Below are positions 35,399-43,553 of a stretch of 64,000 nucleotides of DNA, in pieces (within the stretch, counting starts at the first letter, position 1; every line of letters starts with the position of its first letter). This DNA comes from Ferdinandcohnia sp047246645 (GTDB lineage Bacteria; Bacillota; Bacilli; Bacillales; Bacillaceae_L): positions 1-64,000 of the forward strand of contig NZ_JBFOKR010000024.1 of NCBI RefSeq assembly GCF_047246645.1, read 5' to 3'. The notes beneath the pieces were generated by a model. The model was not told the DNA's origin. It ran no database searches and saw only the letters and a list, made by a program, of their open reading frames with translations. Made by a program: the position numbers and the translations under genes.

Positions 35399-35845
35399 TT
35401 AACAACCGCAATCCTTATCGTGATCATCAAAATCACATTTAACCTGATAGCGTGGTGTAATACAGATTTTTCCTGAACAATTATTGTCATCTTGCTCTCC
35501 ATCTGCTGCTCCTGGTGGTGCAGCCGGGCAGAAAACTTCGATTCTATTAAAGTTTGCGGCTGTAAAAGTCATACAACCACCTTCGAAAACTCCAAATGGG
35601 CCAGCTACTGGAGTGTTTCCATTGAAGAATCTCACTACGACATTGCTATCTCCAGTGCAGTCCACTGAAATAAAACCTGATGCAAAAACATTTAACCCAG
35701 CTGTGACATAAACATTTTGTGCTTGACCTCGTGGAATACACCAATGGCAACATAATTTGTCTTTTACAAAGTCACAAGAATCCTTCTTAAAGTCCTTATG
35801 TTTTCCACAGTCATCACAATTGCAAAAATCATGACATTTTCCCAT
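35399..35845 (-). CDS. Endospore appendage-like protein (Ena/DUF3992-like)
   Basis: A 148-residue Cys-rich protein. The N-terminal connector has many Cys (residues 4-36, including CC at 32-33). The core (about 45-135) follows the Ena pattern: VYVTAGLNVFASGFISVD, then VVVRFFNG, then EGGCMTFTAANFNRIEVF, closing with GKICITPRYQV. Ena subunits stack into disulfide-stabilised fibres on Bacillus cereus-group spores. A 25-residue acidic insertion before the last strand and a CGC tail are distinctive. The family call is by pattern, not alignment. Confidence 0.65.
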   Translation of the reverse strand: MGKCHDFCNCDDCGKHKDFKKDSCDFVKDKLCCHWCIPRGQAQNVYVTAGLNVFASGFISVDCTGDSNVVVRFFNGNTPVAGPFGVFEGGCMTFTAANFNRIEVFCPAAPPGAADGEQDDNNCSGKICITPRYQVKCDFDDHDKDCGC

Positions 35846-35995
35846 TTCATTGCACCTCCTGTAATTATTATCCTTATATTTGTATTTTCTTTCTCTAACT
35901 TTTGAAACGGCACATTTACTATATTCATAGATTTTATATTGTCTTGGCTATTTGCCTTTTTTAAATAGGAAATGAAGTTGTTTCTTTTGCCTAGT

Positions 35996-36023
35996 ACATT
36001 ATTTGGCTGTTAACCATATGATA
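35996..36023 (+). promoter_or_regulatory. Sigma-K-like promoter
   Basis: AC (35996-35997), 17 bases, CATATGATA (36015-36023), upstream of the Ena-fusion gene. Confidence 0.6.
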
Positions 36024-36057
36024 AAAAGACCAGTATGAATGAAAGGAGGTACCTTAT

Positions 36058-37041
36058 TTGCAGTTACTAGAACTAAAAAATGATCATAAACACTGTATCC
36101 GTACAAAAAAGGTGTTTGACTGGGTTAATCGAATTGTGCATATTAAAGAAAAAGAAATCATTCCATTTCCTCGAAAGAAGGAAGAGTTCAAAGACTGTAT
36201 TTGCTGTGATTTTAAAATTAAGTGCGATTCTCCTTTACGAACACCACTTTGGACCGGATATGGAGTCCATCATATTGCAGCAACGGTACAAATTAAGTTA
36301 ACCTCCAGTTGTGGTTGTGTCTTGGATATTTTTGTAAACGGAGAAAAAATAGACTCAATTAGTAAAGGTCAATCCTTCTGCGCTACTCTCGGAAATGTAA
36401 AACTTATTGAAGCACAGTGTAGAAACGGTGAAGAATGTAAAACTGATAACAAAAATTGTTGTTGTGGTGAGTTTTTAATCACTATACACTCACTTAATGA
36501 AAAGAATTTTGACTGCGATATAAAGGTAGTAAGGTGTTTCTTATCAGATAAAGATGGTAACGAAATTGATCCTTATGCTCCTCATGCAATTGAATGTAAA
36601 GAGCTTTTGGAGGAATATCCTAGACAGGATATAAAAGTAACACTCCCAAACGGAAAAAGGGTAAATTTGCAAAAGGTTACCATATTAAAATCTGGTTTTA
36701 TTACTGTTCAGTTTCTAAACTCTAAAAAGAAAGTCTGCAAGGAATGTACATTTCCTTTTTCTGAAGTTGAAACTTTTCTATTATGTGCTCCACCTGGAAC
36801 AGAGATAAAATGCGATATTAGTGATTTCGAATGTAATGTTTATCAACTCCCATTACCAGGCAAAGAAAAAGACTGTATTAAAATCCAATTATCGATTCAA
36901 ATTTGCCAGAGCATACAAGTAATAGGTGAAGTGAAGGTTGAAATAACCGGTAAGATTTGTAATCCTAGGGTTGAAACCGAAATAATATCAAATTGCCCTT
37001 CCCTTGATCAACCAGAAGAATGCCCTTTAATACCAACATAA
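36058..37041 (+). CDS. Ena-like domain fused to Cys-rich beta domain
   Basis: A 327-residue protein in three parts. Residues 13-26 (CIRTKKVFDWVNRI) are a motif shared with the paralogue at 37.8 kb. Residues about 48-146 resemble the Ena/DUF3992 core (CICCDFKIKC at the start, SKGQSFCATLGNVKLIEAQ, CCCGEFLITIHSL at the end). Residues 160-304 (CFLSDKDGN to GKICNPR) match the paralogue's body and resemble SPOCS/DUF3794-type beta domains. The start is TTG after AAAGGAGG. I infer an adaptor joining appendage-type fibres to an inner spore layer. Confidence 0.65.
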   Translation: MQLLELKNDHKHCIRTKKVFDWVNRIVHIKEKEIIPFPRKKEEFKDCICCDFKIKCDSPLRTPLWTGYGVHHIAATVQIKLTSSCGCVLDIFVNGEKIDSISKGQSFCATLGNVKLIEAQCRNGEECKTDNKNCCCGEFLITIHSLNEKNFDCDIKVVRCFLSDKDGNEIDPYAPHAIECKELLEEYPRQDIKVTLPNGKRVNLQKVTILKSGFITVQFLNSKKKVCKECTFPFSEVETFLLCAPPGTEIKCDISDFECNVYQLPLPGKEKDCIKIQLSIQICQSIQVIGEVKVEITGKICNPRVETEIISNCPSLDQPEECPLIPT

Positions 37042-37047
37042 AAAAAT

Positions 37048-37066
37048 GGAGTTTCAATGAAGCTCC
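37048..37066 (+). terminator. Terminator after the Ena-fusion gene
   Basis: GGAG-TTC pairs with GAA-CTCC and is followed by TTTTTG. Confidence 0.6.
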
Positions 37067-37130
37067 TTTTTGTTTTTACAAAAAAAGAAAACCTCCCACC
37101 GAAGTTTATTCGATTAGAGGTAGATCACTT

Positions 37131-37250
37131 TTATCGCTTTACTTTCTTCCCGCATCCACATCCGCCAGTTTTCTTTTTTGGTTTATTTGTATTTGAGGAT
37201 GAGTACGCTTTTAACTCGTTAGTCGTACTTTTCTGATTGTTATTATTCAT
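37131..37250 (-). CDS. 39-residue basic CxC peptide
   Basis: A 39-residue frame from an ATG after GGAGGAG: a polar Asn/Ser/Thr/Lys-rich head (MNNNNQKSTTNELKAYSSSN) and a basic tail with CGC (KKKTGGCGCGKKVKR). An overlapping ATG four bases upstream gives only three codons. It lies among Cys-rich spore genes and may be a small coat crosslinking peptide. The family is not recognised. Confidence 0.6.
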   Translation of the reverse strand: MNNNNQKSTTNELKAYSSSNTNKPKKKTGGCGCGKKVKR

Positions 37251-37319
37251 TCATAACTCCTCCATAGTTTTTTTTATTAGACAGTGTATGCTGGATCGCT
37301 ACTTTTCGTTTTCCACGTT

Positions 37320-37658
37320 CTACTTATTTTTCTGTTTACTTTCATGAACAAGATTACTCAAAAACCAGCTATTGTTTATTTCGTTATCTGGATCTTTCGT
37401 TGTTTGTGTATTATTTTTATGCGTATTTCTTTTTTGAGATGAGTTACTGATTTCTTCCCTATTTTGGCCAACTTTCCTTAATCCGAGCTGTTCCTTCAAT
37501 GCGGCATTCTCTTCACGAAGTCTTTCTACTTCTGAATGTAATTTTTGATTTTCAAACAACAATTTTTCTTTACGTGAGGATTTGTATTTTTCTAACTCTG
37601 CTTGCAGATGAATAATTTTCTGCTGTAGAATAACCGGATTACTAGAATTTAGATTCAC
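37320..37658 (-). CDS. Coiled-coil protein, spore island
   Basis: A 112-residue protein. A coiled coil spans about residues 10-65 (ILQQKIIHLQAELEKYK; LHSEVERLREENAALKEQL); the tail is polar and ends NLVHESKQKNK. I chose GTG at 37658, eight bases after GGAGG. The first heptads match those of the plus-strand protein at 38.7 kb (LRQRIIHFQSEI). A sigma-K-like promoter precedes it, back to back with that of the 37.8 kb gene. Confidence 0.7.
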   Translation of the reverse strand: MNLNSSNPVILQQKIIHLQAELEKYKSSRKEKLLFENQKLHSEVERLREENAALKEQLGLRKVGQNREEISNSSQKRNTHKNNTQTTKDPDNEINNSWFLSNLVHESKQKNK

Positions 37659-37710
37659 CTTCTTCGCCTCCAAACCTAACTTTTTTCTAAATGAGTACGT
37701 TGCTACACCT

Positions 37711-37738
37711 TATCATATGAAGAAAATTCCGCTCTTGT
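37711..37738 (-). promoter_or_regulatory. Sigma-K-like promoter of the coiled-coil gene
   Basis: On the minus strand AC (37738-37737), 17 bases, CATATGATA (37719-37711). Confidence 0.6.
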
Positions 37739-37744
37739 CACAGC

Positions 37745-37771
37745 ACACTTGACTACTGAAAACATACTATA
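37745..37771 (+). promoter_or_regulatory. Sigma-K-like promoter of the beta-domain gene
   Basis: AC (37745-37746), 16 bases, CATACTATA (37763-37771). Confidence 0.6.
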
Positions 37772-37821
37772 CAGTAGCCCCATTACCCAAGGGTTATTAT
37801 TATAAAAAAGGAGGAACACAA

Positions 37822-38532
37822 GTGGGTCTTAAATCAAGAGATACAGAAAGATTATGTATTAAAACAACTAAAGTATATGACTGGATTACTCGCCAACTAG
37901 AAGTTGATCTTTCATTTACTGATGACAACCTAAATACAAAATTTGTATGTGGTACTAGTACAGAAGACACATTGATGGAACTATGTGAAGTACTTGAGGG
38001 TCAAGAAGAAGTAGAAGTAAATTGCTTCTTAAGTGATAAAAACGGTAACCCAATTGAGACAGGATTCCAAGATAAAAATCAAATAAAGGTTCAAGAAATT
38101 TCTCGCCGCCAGCCAGTTACTGTTACATTACCAAACGGTGATGAAGTCACTCTACAAAGAGTTAAAACTCTTGTTAGAGGTTTCATTATGGTTGAAGTTC
38201 TAGATGGTATGGGTAATGAACTTTGTGTAACAAAGCATCCGATTCCTTTCGCTACAACTCAAACATTCTTATTGTGCGCTCCAGAAGGTACAGAGTTAAA
38301 AGCACATGTATCATTTGTTGAATGCGACGCAACTCTAATTTGCGAGCCTGAGGAATTCCAACAATTAGATATCAATCTTACTCTTTGCTTAGAAGTGCAA
38401 ATGGAAGCAGACGTAAAGCTTGAAATCGAAGGAAGATTCTGTCAACCACGTGAAGAAATTCTAGAAGATGTGACATTATGTCCGACAGAAAAGTTTCCAC
38501 CACAATGTCCAGAAGTTTTTCCTGCACACTAA
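37822..38532 (+). CDS. Cys-rich spore protein, paralogue without Ena domain
   Basis: A 236-residue protein with N-terminal LCIKTTKVYDWITRQ, then residues 68-210 (CFLSDKNGN to RFCQPR) equivalent to the C-terminal part of the 36 kb fusion. The beta-rich pattern (IPFATTQTFLLCAPEGTEL; LEVQMEADVKLEIEG) resembles SPOCS/DUF3794 domains of spore coat anchoring proteins such as SipL. GTG start after AAGGAGGA. A role as an inner attachment protein is inferred; no enzyme motif is visible. Confidence 0.65.
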   Translation: MGLKSRDTERLCIKTTKVYDWITRQLEVDLSFTDDNLNTKFVCGTSTEDTLMELCEVLEGQEEVEVNCFLSDKNGNPIETGFQDKNQIKVQEISRRQPVTVTLPNGDEVTLQRVKTLVRGFIMVEVLDGMGNELCVTKHPIPFATTQTFLLCAPEGTELKAHVSFVECDATLICEPEEFQQLDINLTLCLEVQMEADVKLEIEGRFCQPREEILEDVTLCPTEKFPPQCPEVFPAH

Positions 38533-38545
38533 GCAGGCCAGGGTA

Positions 38546-38577
38546 AACTAGGCTGTTGTTCAATCAACAGTCTAGTT
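38546..38577 (+). terminator. Terminator after the beta-domain gene
   Basis: AACTAGGCTGTTG pairs with CAACAGTCTAGTT, then AATTTTT. Confidence 0.85.
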
Positions 38578-38614
38578 AATTTTTCAGCACTACTGTATGG
38601 GTATAGTCAAAATT

Positions 38615-38632
38615 ACTCGGTTAATACCGAGT
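38615..38632 (+). terminator. Second terminator
   Basis: ACTCGG pairs with CCGAGT and is followed by TTTTTTT. Confidence 0.75.
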
Positions 38633-38748
38633 TTTTTTATTAACCCAACTACAAATACAATATGATAATAACTAAAAACGTGCAGCTTCGTAGGAAAACA
38701 CCAATCGTAGATATTTTACATAAGTTGTATTGGAGAGGAGGAAATATT

Positions 38749-39567
38749 TTGAATCCGAAACACCAAAATACTCGCCAAGATGACAGTATACAGCTAAGGC
38801 AAAGAATTATTCATTTTCAATCAGAAATTGCAACCTACGAAAATAAAATAAAATCCTTACAGGCCATGCTAGAAAAAGAAAAAATACGAAACAGCTATCT
38901 TCAGGAAAAATTATATTCGCTTGAGGAACAGCAGGTTGGTACCTATTTAAAAGAAATACATTCTCTAAAGGAACAACTTCTTCAAACAGAAGTAGCTTTG
39001 GAAGAGGAGAAACAAAGGGCTGCGGTTTTGCAGAAAAAAGTCGTCACCTCTGAAACTAAGAGACCAGAGGAAAAAGAAGAAAAACTGTCACCAAAACCTT
39101 CTCCAAGCATTCAGGCTCATTTCGCTTACTCCTTAATCCTTCCTACTTTTGAAGAAGGTGATATGGAAACTACAATATTTGGGGATTTTATCCTTAAAAA
39201 CAATGGCACAGTTCCATTACATGATATTATTGTTTGTATTAAGATCACTCCAGTCGATGCCGGAAACCTCAGTGGTAAAATAGCTACAAAGTCAAAACAA
39301 AGCGAATCTTATTTACCTAATACTCCAGAGAACAATTGGCAGTTTTTACATGATAATTGGAAAGAAAAGATTAAGGAGCAAGGAGAATATTGGATTACCT
39401 ATACTAACCCGGAACCTATAAAACCAGGAGAGATGATTTATTTTTCCCAATTTGAAGTCCAACTCCCTATTAAAGAATCTAGTAAATCCACAATTGTGGA
39501 TGGTTATGTGTATAGTAAAGAGATACCAAAAGGAGTTTTCTCGTTAAACAAAATCATTATAAATTAA
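38749..39567 (+). CDS. Coiled coil plus beta-domain protein
   Basis: A 272-residue protein. Residues about 15-105 form a coiled coil (LRQRIIHFQSEIATYE; LYSLEEQQVGTYLKEIHSL). A linker rich in Lys/Glu/Pro follows, then a C-terminal domain of about 145 residues (FAYSLILPTFEEGD to SLNKIIIN) with the alternating pattern of an immunoglobulin-like beta sandwich. The start is TTG after GGAGGAAA; an upstream in-frame ATG would add 29 codons. No family recognised; it is likely a spore-layer structural protein. Confidence 0.65.
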   Translation: MNPKHQNTRQDDSIQLRQRIIHFQSEIATYENKIKSLQAMLEKEKIRNSYLQEKLYSLEEQQVGTYLKEIHSLKEQLLQTEVALEEEKQRAAVLQKKVVTSETKRPEEKEEKLSPKPSPSIQAHFAYSLILPTFEEGDMETTIFGDFILKNNGTVPLHDIIVCIKITPVDAGNLSGKIATKSKQSESYLPNTPENNWQFLHDNWKEKIKEQGEYWITYTNPEPIKPGEMIYFSQFEVQLPIKESSKSTIVDGYVYSKEIPKGVFSLNKIIIN

Positions 39568-39569
39568 TA

Positions 39570-39597
39570 AATAGCTGTTCAATTAGAGCAGCTATTT
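39570..39597. terminator. Bidirectional terminator
   Basis: AATAGCTG pairs with CAGCTATT between convergent genes. Confidence 0.75.
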
Positions 39598-40373
39598 CAT
39601 TCCTTACTATAGTAAAAGCCCATGTCTAAGTAAGCTTTTTTTAAATGAAACCCTAGAGTTTCGATCAATCTTGAATCAGTGGTTAGTAATAAATGTGTAA
39701 TAATATATGGCTTATTAACTACTCGCTTTAAACTAGGGATATTCAATGAATCTAGTTTTATTAATTTATTAGTAGAAGCATGTATAAATATTGTAAAATG
39801 CTCTTCCAAATAATGAATGTACTCCTCTATATTTACACCATTCTCCTTGAGCTGGATACTATTAAACTCTATATAACCAACCACCTGCTCACATGAATCC
39901 ACTACTCCTTTTAATCTTTTTAAGAAAAAAGATTCAAACCCATCAAGTCTCATGTTAAATAACAGCCTCCCATAGTTCTTATCTTCAAGGGGAACTAACT
40001 GGGGAAGTGCCTCATATACAACTTGATTGGATACCAATGTGGCACTCGTCGTAGGTATAATCTCAATTTGACTAAAATTGGGGTGATTTTGCTTTGATTT
40101 GATAAGATATGGGATATATTCAGGATTCATCTCGAACGCAATAATCTTTGTCTCTTTTTCGTAGGTAGTCGAAAAAAGGACTTCTCCAAACTGAGCTCCT
40201 ACATCTATAACGATATCAGGTTGAAACTGTGAAATAGCATCTCTCCATAGATTTGTAAGTTTAGGATTTGTAATTCCGTTATATTTCATTAGATGCCTTC
40301 CTTTATGAGTATCCCTCTTAACATACAACTCATGATCAGAACCTGCAATTGTTACCTTTTGATACGAGTCCAC
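39597..40373 (-). CDS. FkbM-like methyltransferase homologue
   Basis: A 258-residue protein with an SAM-binding-like motif VIDVGAQFGEVLF (about residues 54-66) and an acidic residue after the second strand (IIAFEMNPEYI), as in FkbM-type methyltransferases. The later motifs are diverged, so activity is uncertain. FkbM proteins often methylate glycan hydroxyls, which fits the island. Confidence 0.65.
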   Translation of the reverse strand: MDSYQKVTIAGSDHELYVKRDTHKGRHLMKYNGITNPKLTNLWRDAISQFQPDIVIDVGAQFGEVLFSTTYEKETKIIAFEMNPEYIPYLIKSKQNHPNFSQIEIIPTTSATLVSNQVVYEALPQLVPLEDKNYGRLLFNMRLDGFESFFLKRLKGVVDSCEQVVGYIEFNSIQLKENGVNIEEYIHYLEEHFTIFIHASTNKLIKLDSLNIPSLKRVVNKPYIITHLLLTTDSRLIETLGFHLKKAYLDMGFYYSKE

Positions 40374-40424
40374 TCCGATACCTCCAATTAATCATAATTG
40401 TGGGTAATGACTCCTGTTTAAAAA

Positions 40425-40442
40425 GGCAGCTGAGTAGCTGCC
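40425..40442 (-). terminator. Terminator after the HipA-like gene
   Basis: GGCAGCT pairs with AGCTGCC, then TTTTT on the minus strand. Confidence 0.8.
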
Positions 40443-40444
40443 CA

Positions 40445-41224
40445 TTATTTTTCTATATGAAGTGGCCGATATCTTACTTTTATAAAGTCTCGTATTAATT
40501 TTGGTAATACGATATCTCTACGACAAACTAAATAATCGACTACTTGTTTTTTATCGTCCTCAGTTATACCCCAATCTTCAGGAATAAACTCTACAATCTC
40601 ATTTAATAAATGAATTGGGATCGATTGTATAATTGCAAGTTGATCATAGAAGGCTTTTTCATCCTCTATAAATTCAGCAATTATTTCATGAGTGGCACTT
40701 TTCATTAATTTTCTGCAGTACGTAGATAGGTTGCTGTTATCCCATGCAAAAGAGCCAAAAATATCTGCGTGATCAATGATATATAACTGGTGTTTATTAT
40801 CATCCATTTCTTTAAAGAGAACATTTTTCCTAGTTCTGTCTTGGTTATATAACCAGTAATCGAAAATGATAATCCCCGCAAGCTGTTCCCGATTAACTAC
40901 ATTTGGAGTCGTTAATTCATGTGCGTTTTTACACCCGGGTATATATTCAGTTGCAAATTGTGTCTTCGTATATTTAATTAATTCACCATCAGTTAATCCT
41001 TCAAAATAAGACTGCGGAATTTCTACAAATCTACTTGGTGGAACAGGTAATTGCAAAAAACGAGCAATGGCATATCCAACCCATTCATTAAAAAGGACCT
41101 TCTCTTGACCTTCCTTTAAAAACTTTACAATATACTGTTTGCCATTATCGAAGGAAAACAGATGTGCATTATTGGACTTGCCTTCAAAAAGTTGATGATA
41201 TTTAATCGGTTGTATGTTGACCAC
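40445..41224 (-). CDS. HipA-like kinase family protein
   Basis: A 259-residue protein of the short HipA-like group. N-lobe KQYIVKFLKEG with the ATP Lys; catalytic loop FDYWLYNQDRTRKNVLF (Asp and the following Asn); metal site IIDHADIFG. It overlaps the preceding glycosyltransferase gene by 23 bases. The start is unclear: the in-frame GTG overlaps AGGAGG, and the better-spaced codon is ATA. In a spore-surface island it may phosphorylate a coat protein or glycan, as CotH-type kinases do, but no target is visible. Confidence 0.7.
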   Translation of the reverse strand: MVNIQPIKYHQLFEGKSNNAHLFSFDNGKQYIVKFLKEGQEKVLFNEWVGYAIARFLQLPVPPSRFVEIPQSYFEGLTDGELIKYTKTQFATEYIPGCKNAHELTTPNVVNREQLAGIIIFDYWLYNQDRTRKNVLFKEMDDNKHQLYIIDHADIFGSFAWDNSNLSTYCRKLMKSATHEIIAEFIEDEKAFYDQLAIIQSIPIHLLNEIVEFIPEDWGITEDDKKQVVDYLVCRRDIVLPKLIRDFIKVRYRPLHIEK

Positions 41225-42305
41225 CTCCTGTTAATTCTTGAAGTAATTCAACATAACGCTCTGCACAGGTAGAAATGGAAAAGGTAGTTTCCACAAGCTT
41301 TCGTGCATTTTGGGATAAAGTTTCATAATAGTTGGGTGCATCAATGATTTGATAGATCTTTTGCGCTGCTTCTCTTGCACTTTCCTCACGATAAAGCAAG
41401 CCAGTTTTTCCATCAACCACGATTTCAGGAATCGATGAGATATAAGGGGCTACTACGGGCACTCCACAAGCCATAGACTCAATGAAAGTATTACCAAAAG
41501 ACTCTCCTTTTGTTGTAGCAATTGTACAACCACCCGTTTGTTTGATTTTCGCATACATGTGGGGCATTTCCTGATATGGGATTACAGGATACCATTTTAC
41601 AATATCCGTAAGCGAATGCTCACTTCGATAAACCTCAAACTCATCTCTTTGGACACTTTTTTCGCCACCAATAATCCATATTTCAATATCATTTCTTTCA
41701 CTTTTAATTAAGTGGGCAATTTCCATTAATAACTTCCAGTTTTTCCGGCCATCCAGTCTGCCAATATAGGCAACTACCTTCTTCCCCTCTGGGACAATTG
41801 GTTTTGTATTGGCATGTATTTCATTAGGTGTAAGTGGCTTAAAAAACGTCGTATCGATGCCGTTATAGATCACTTCGTATGGTGCGTTAGAGTCAATTAA
41901 TATCGATGCTAAACGTTTTTGATGATGAGAAGGCACAATAATTCGGTCCGGCGTTACTTCATCAAAGTCTGGCAGGTGCCTTGTTAGTTTAATAATCTCT
42001 GGAGTTCGTGCCTCAATCAGAAGTGGCCCCGTATACCCTGCTTTCCTTATCCATTTGTAGCCCTTTTGTGTATCACAAATAATGACTACATCATAGTTAT
42101 TCTTTTGAATAATATTCACAATTTCTTTTTTATCATCAGTGAGATAGACGGTTGCAACATCTTCCATGATGTGCATACCACCAAGGTCTTTTACATACAT
42201 GAAGTCTGTATCGATCCCGTACTTTTTAAAATAAACGGCACGATTTCTCCAGCCTGCATTAACCCCACCAACCGTTAATAAGCGCCAAATGACTAAAACT
42301 CTCAA
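41202..42305 (-). CDS. Glycosyltransferase family 4, CotSA-like
   Basis: A 367-residue GT-B enzyme with the donor site region GESFGNTFIESMACGVPVVAP (E-X7-E type) and VAYIGRLDGRKNWKLL. Length and setting resemble the B. subtilis spore coat glycosyltransferase CotSA. I chose TTG at 42305 (MRVLVIWRLL), six bases after AAAGGAGG. The next gene overlaps its end. Confidence 0.82.
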   Translation of the reverse strand: MRVLVIWRLLTVGGVNAGWRNRAVYFKKYGIDTDFMYVKDLGGMHIMEDVATVYLTDDKKEIVNIIQKNNYDVVIICDTQKGYKWIRKAGYTGPLLIEARTPEIIKLTRHLPDFDEVTPDRIIVPSHHQKRLASILIDSNAPYEVIYNGIDTTFFKPLTPNEIHANTKPIVPEGKKVVAYIGRLDGRKNWKLLMEIAHLIKSERNDIEIWIIGGEKSVQRDEFEVYRSEHSLTDIVKWYPVIPYQEMPHMYAKIKQTGGCTIATTKGESFGNTFIESMACGVPVVAPYISSIPEIVVDGKTGLLYREESAREAAQKIYQIIDAPNYYETLSQNARKLVETTFSISTCAERYVELLQELTGGGQHTTD

Positions 42306-42380
42306 GATTAGCCTCCTTTCATTCATTTTTCTAAGAAAAACAGAATTTTAACTAGTAAATTAAAATTCTGTCTCTCCCGA

Positions 42381-43346
42381 CTACTTCTTTTTCTTGCGTT
42401 TCTTTTTCGATGATGAATAGATTCTTGGCTTCTTACTGTCTGTTGCTTCATCCCAAATTGAACTTCGTTTTCCTTTTTTCTTCTTTCCTTCAAAGTTATA
42501 AATATACTGTCTCTCTAGTTCCTTTGCATTTGCTTTTACGTATTCTACGTCCAATCCTTGAGCGATTAATCCTTTTACCCACTGCTCTTTGTGAACCTTT
42601 CTAACTAAATCTTCAATTTTGGAATCCCATTCAGTTTGGCCAGTTGCTAATATTTTCGCTTCTTTCTTAAGCTTTTTTGCATCTACTTTTCCGTTTTCGA
42701 AATATTTTTCATGTAATGCTGTAGCGAATTTTTCCATCTCCATATATTTCTGCCACTCTTCAAATAGCTCTGGTGCCATTTCTTTTACATGTCCTAAGAA
42801 GACCTCTCTATATTGGTCTCCTAAGCTGTTTAATAGTTTTCTAGGATATGGATATACACGGTTTCTCCATACAGTAGTACCGACATCTAGAACCTTTAAA
42901 TTCCCATCCTCTTGCACAAAGATATGTCGTTTATGGTGATCGATTCTTTCTAAGCCGATTTGTTTATACGTAATGAGGAGGTTAATTAACTTTTCAGATA
43001 AAGCTTTCGTTATTGGTTGTGATTGTAAATATTCCCTTAAGTCAATTCCATAAACCATTTCCATTGCGATAAACTTTGGTCCATGACAAAAAACCTTAGG
43101 AAAAAGGCTCGTTTGTTGACCTAATGATAATGCATAATGCTCTCTGGCACATACATCTTCTTCTCCATATACTTTTACACAAACATTTTCATTAATCTGA
43201 AATACAGCTCCGTGTACTCCTTTACCTATCATCGTAAGTGATGTATTATTCTGCACTGAAACATCTGTATCTTCATGTGATTGGACATGTATATTTTTGA
43301 CATACTCTTCTATTTCCTTACAATCCACATTCACTTTATGATTCAT
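42381..43346 (-). CDS. Ser/Thr-kinase-like protein with basic tail
   Basis: A 321-residue protein. Glycine loop IGKGVHGAVFQI with a Lys in VCVKVY; catalytic loop ERIDHHKRHIF, where the Asp is kept but the usual Asn is His; DFG is LDVGT. The C-terminus (from about 285) is highly basic (KKKKGKRSS; SSKKKRKKKK). It could be a weak or pseudo-kinase of the YrzF/coat-kinase type. GAGGTGA precedes the ATG, and the glycosyltransferase gene follows 75 bases on. Confidence 0.72.
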   Translation of the reverse strand: MNHKVNVDCKEIEEYVKNIHVQSHEDTDVSVQNNTSLTMIGKGVHGAVFQINENVCVKVYGEEDVCAREHYALSLGQQTSLFPKVFCHGPKFIAMEMVYGIDLREYLQSQPITKALSEKLINLLITYKQIGLERIDHHKRHIFVQEDGNLKVLDVGTTVWRNRVYPYPRKLLNSLGDQYREVFLGHVKEMAPELFEEWQKYMEMEKFATALHEKYFENGKVDAKKLKKEAKILATGQTEWDSKIEDLVRKVHKEQWVKGLIAQGLDVEYVKANAKELERQYIYNFEGKKKKGKRSSIWDEATDSKKPRIYSSSKKKRKKKK

Positions 43347-43487
43347 TTCAATTTCACCTCACAGTTTTTATCTTTTTTCATACTTAAAGGGCTTTTAAAC
43401 TAGGCCAAAATAAAGCTATCAATGTATACTATTCCAGACATAATTTGTTGTATAGGACAAATTGATTAGGAAACTTAAAAAAATTTT

Positions 43488-43521
43488 GAAAGGACTGCAT
43501 TATCTTGTAAGCAGCCCTTTC
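43488..43521 (-). terminator. Terminator
   Basis: GAAAGGACTGC pairs with GCAGCCCTTTC, then AAAATTTTTTT-side T run on the minus strand. Confidence 0.8.
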
Positions 43522-43553
43522 TACAATCTTGTATCATTTCTAAATTGTTCACA

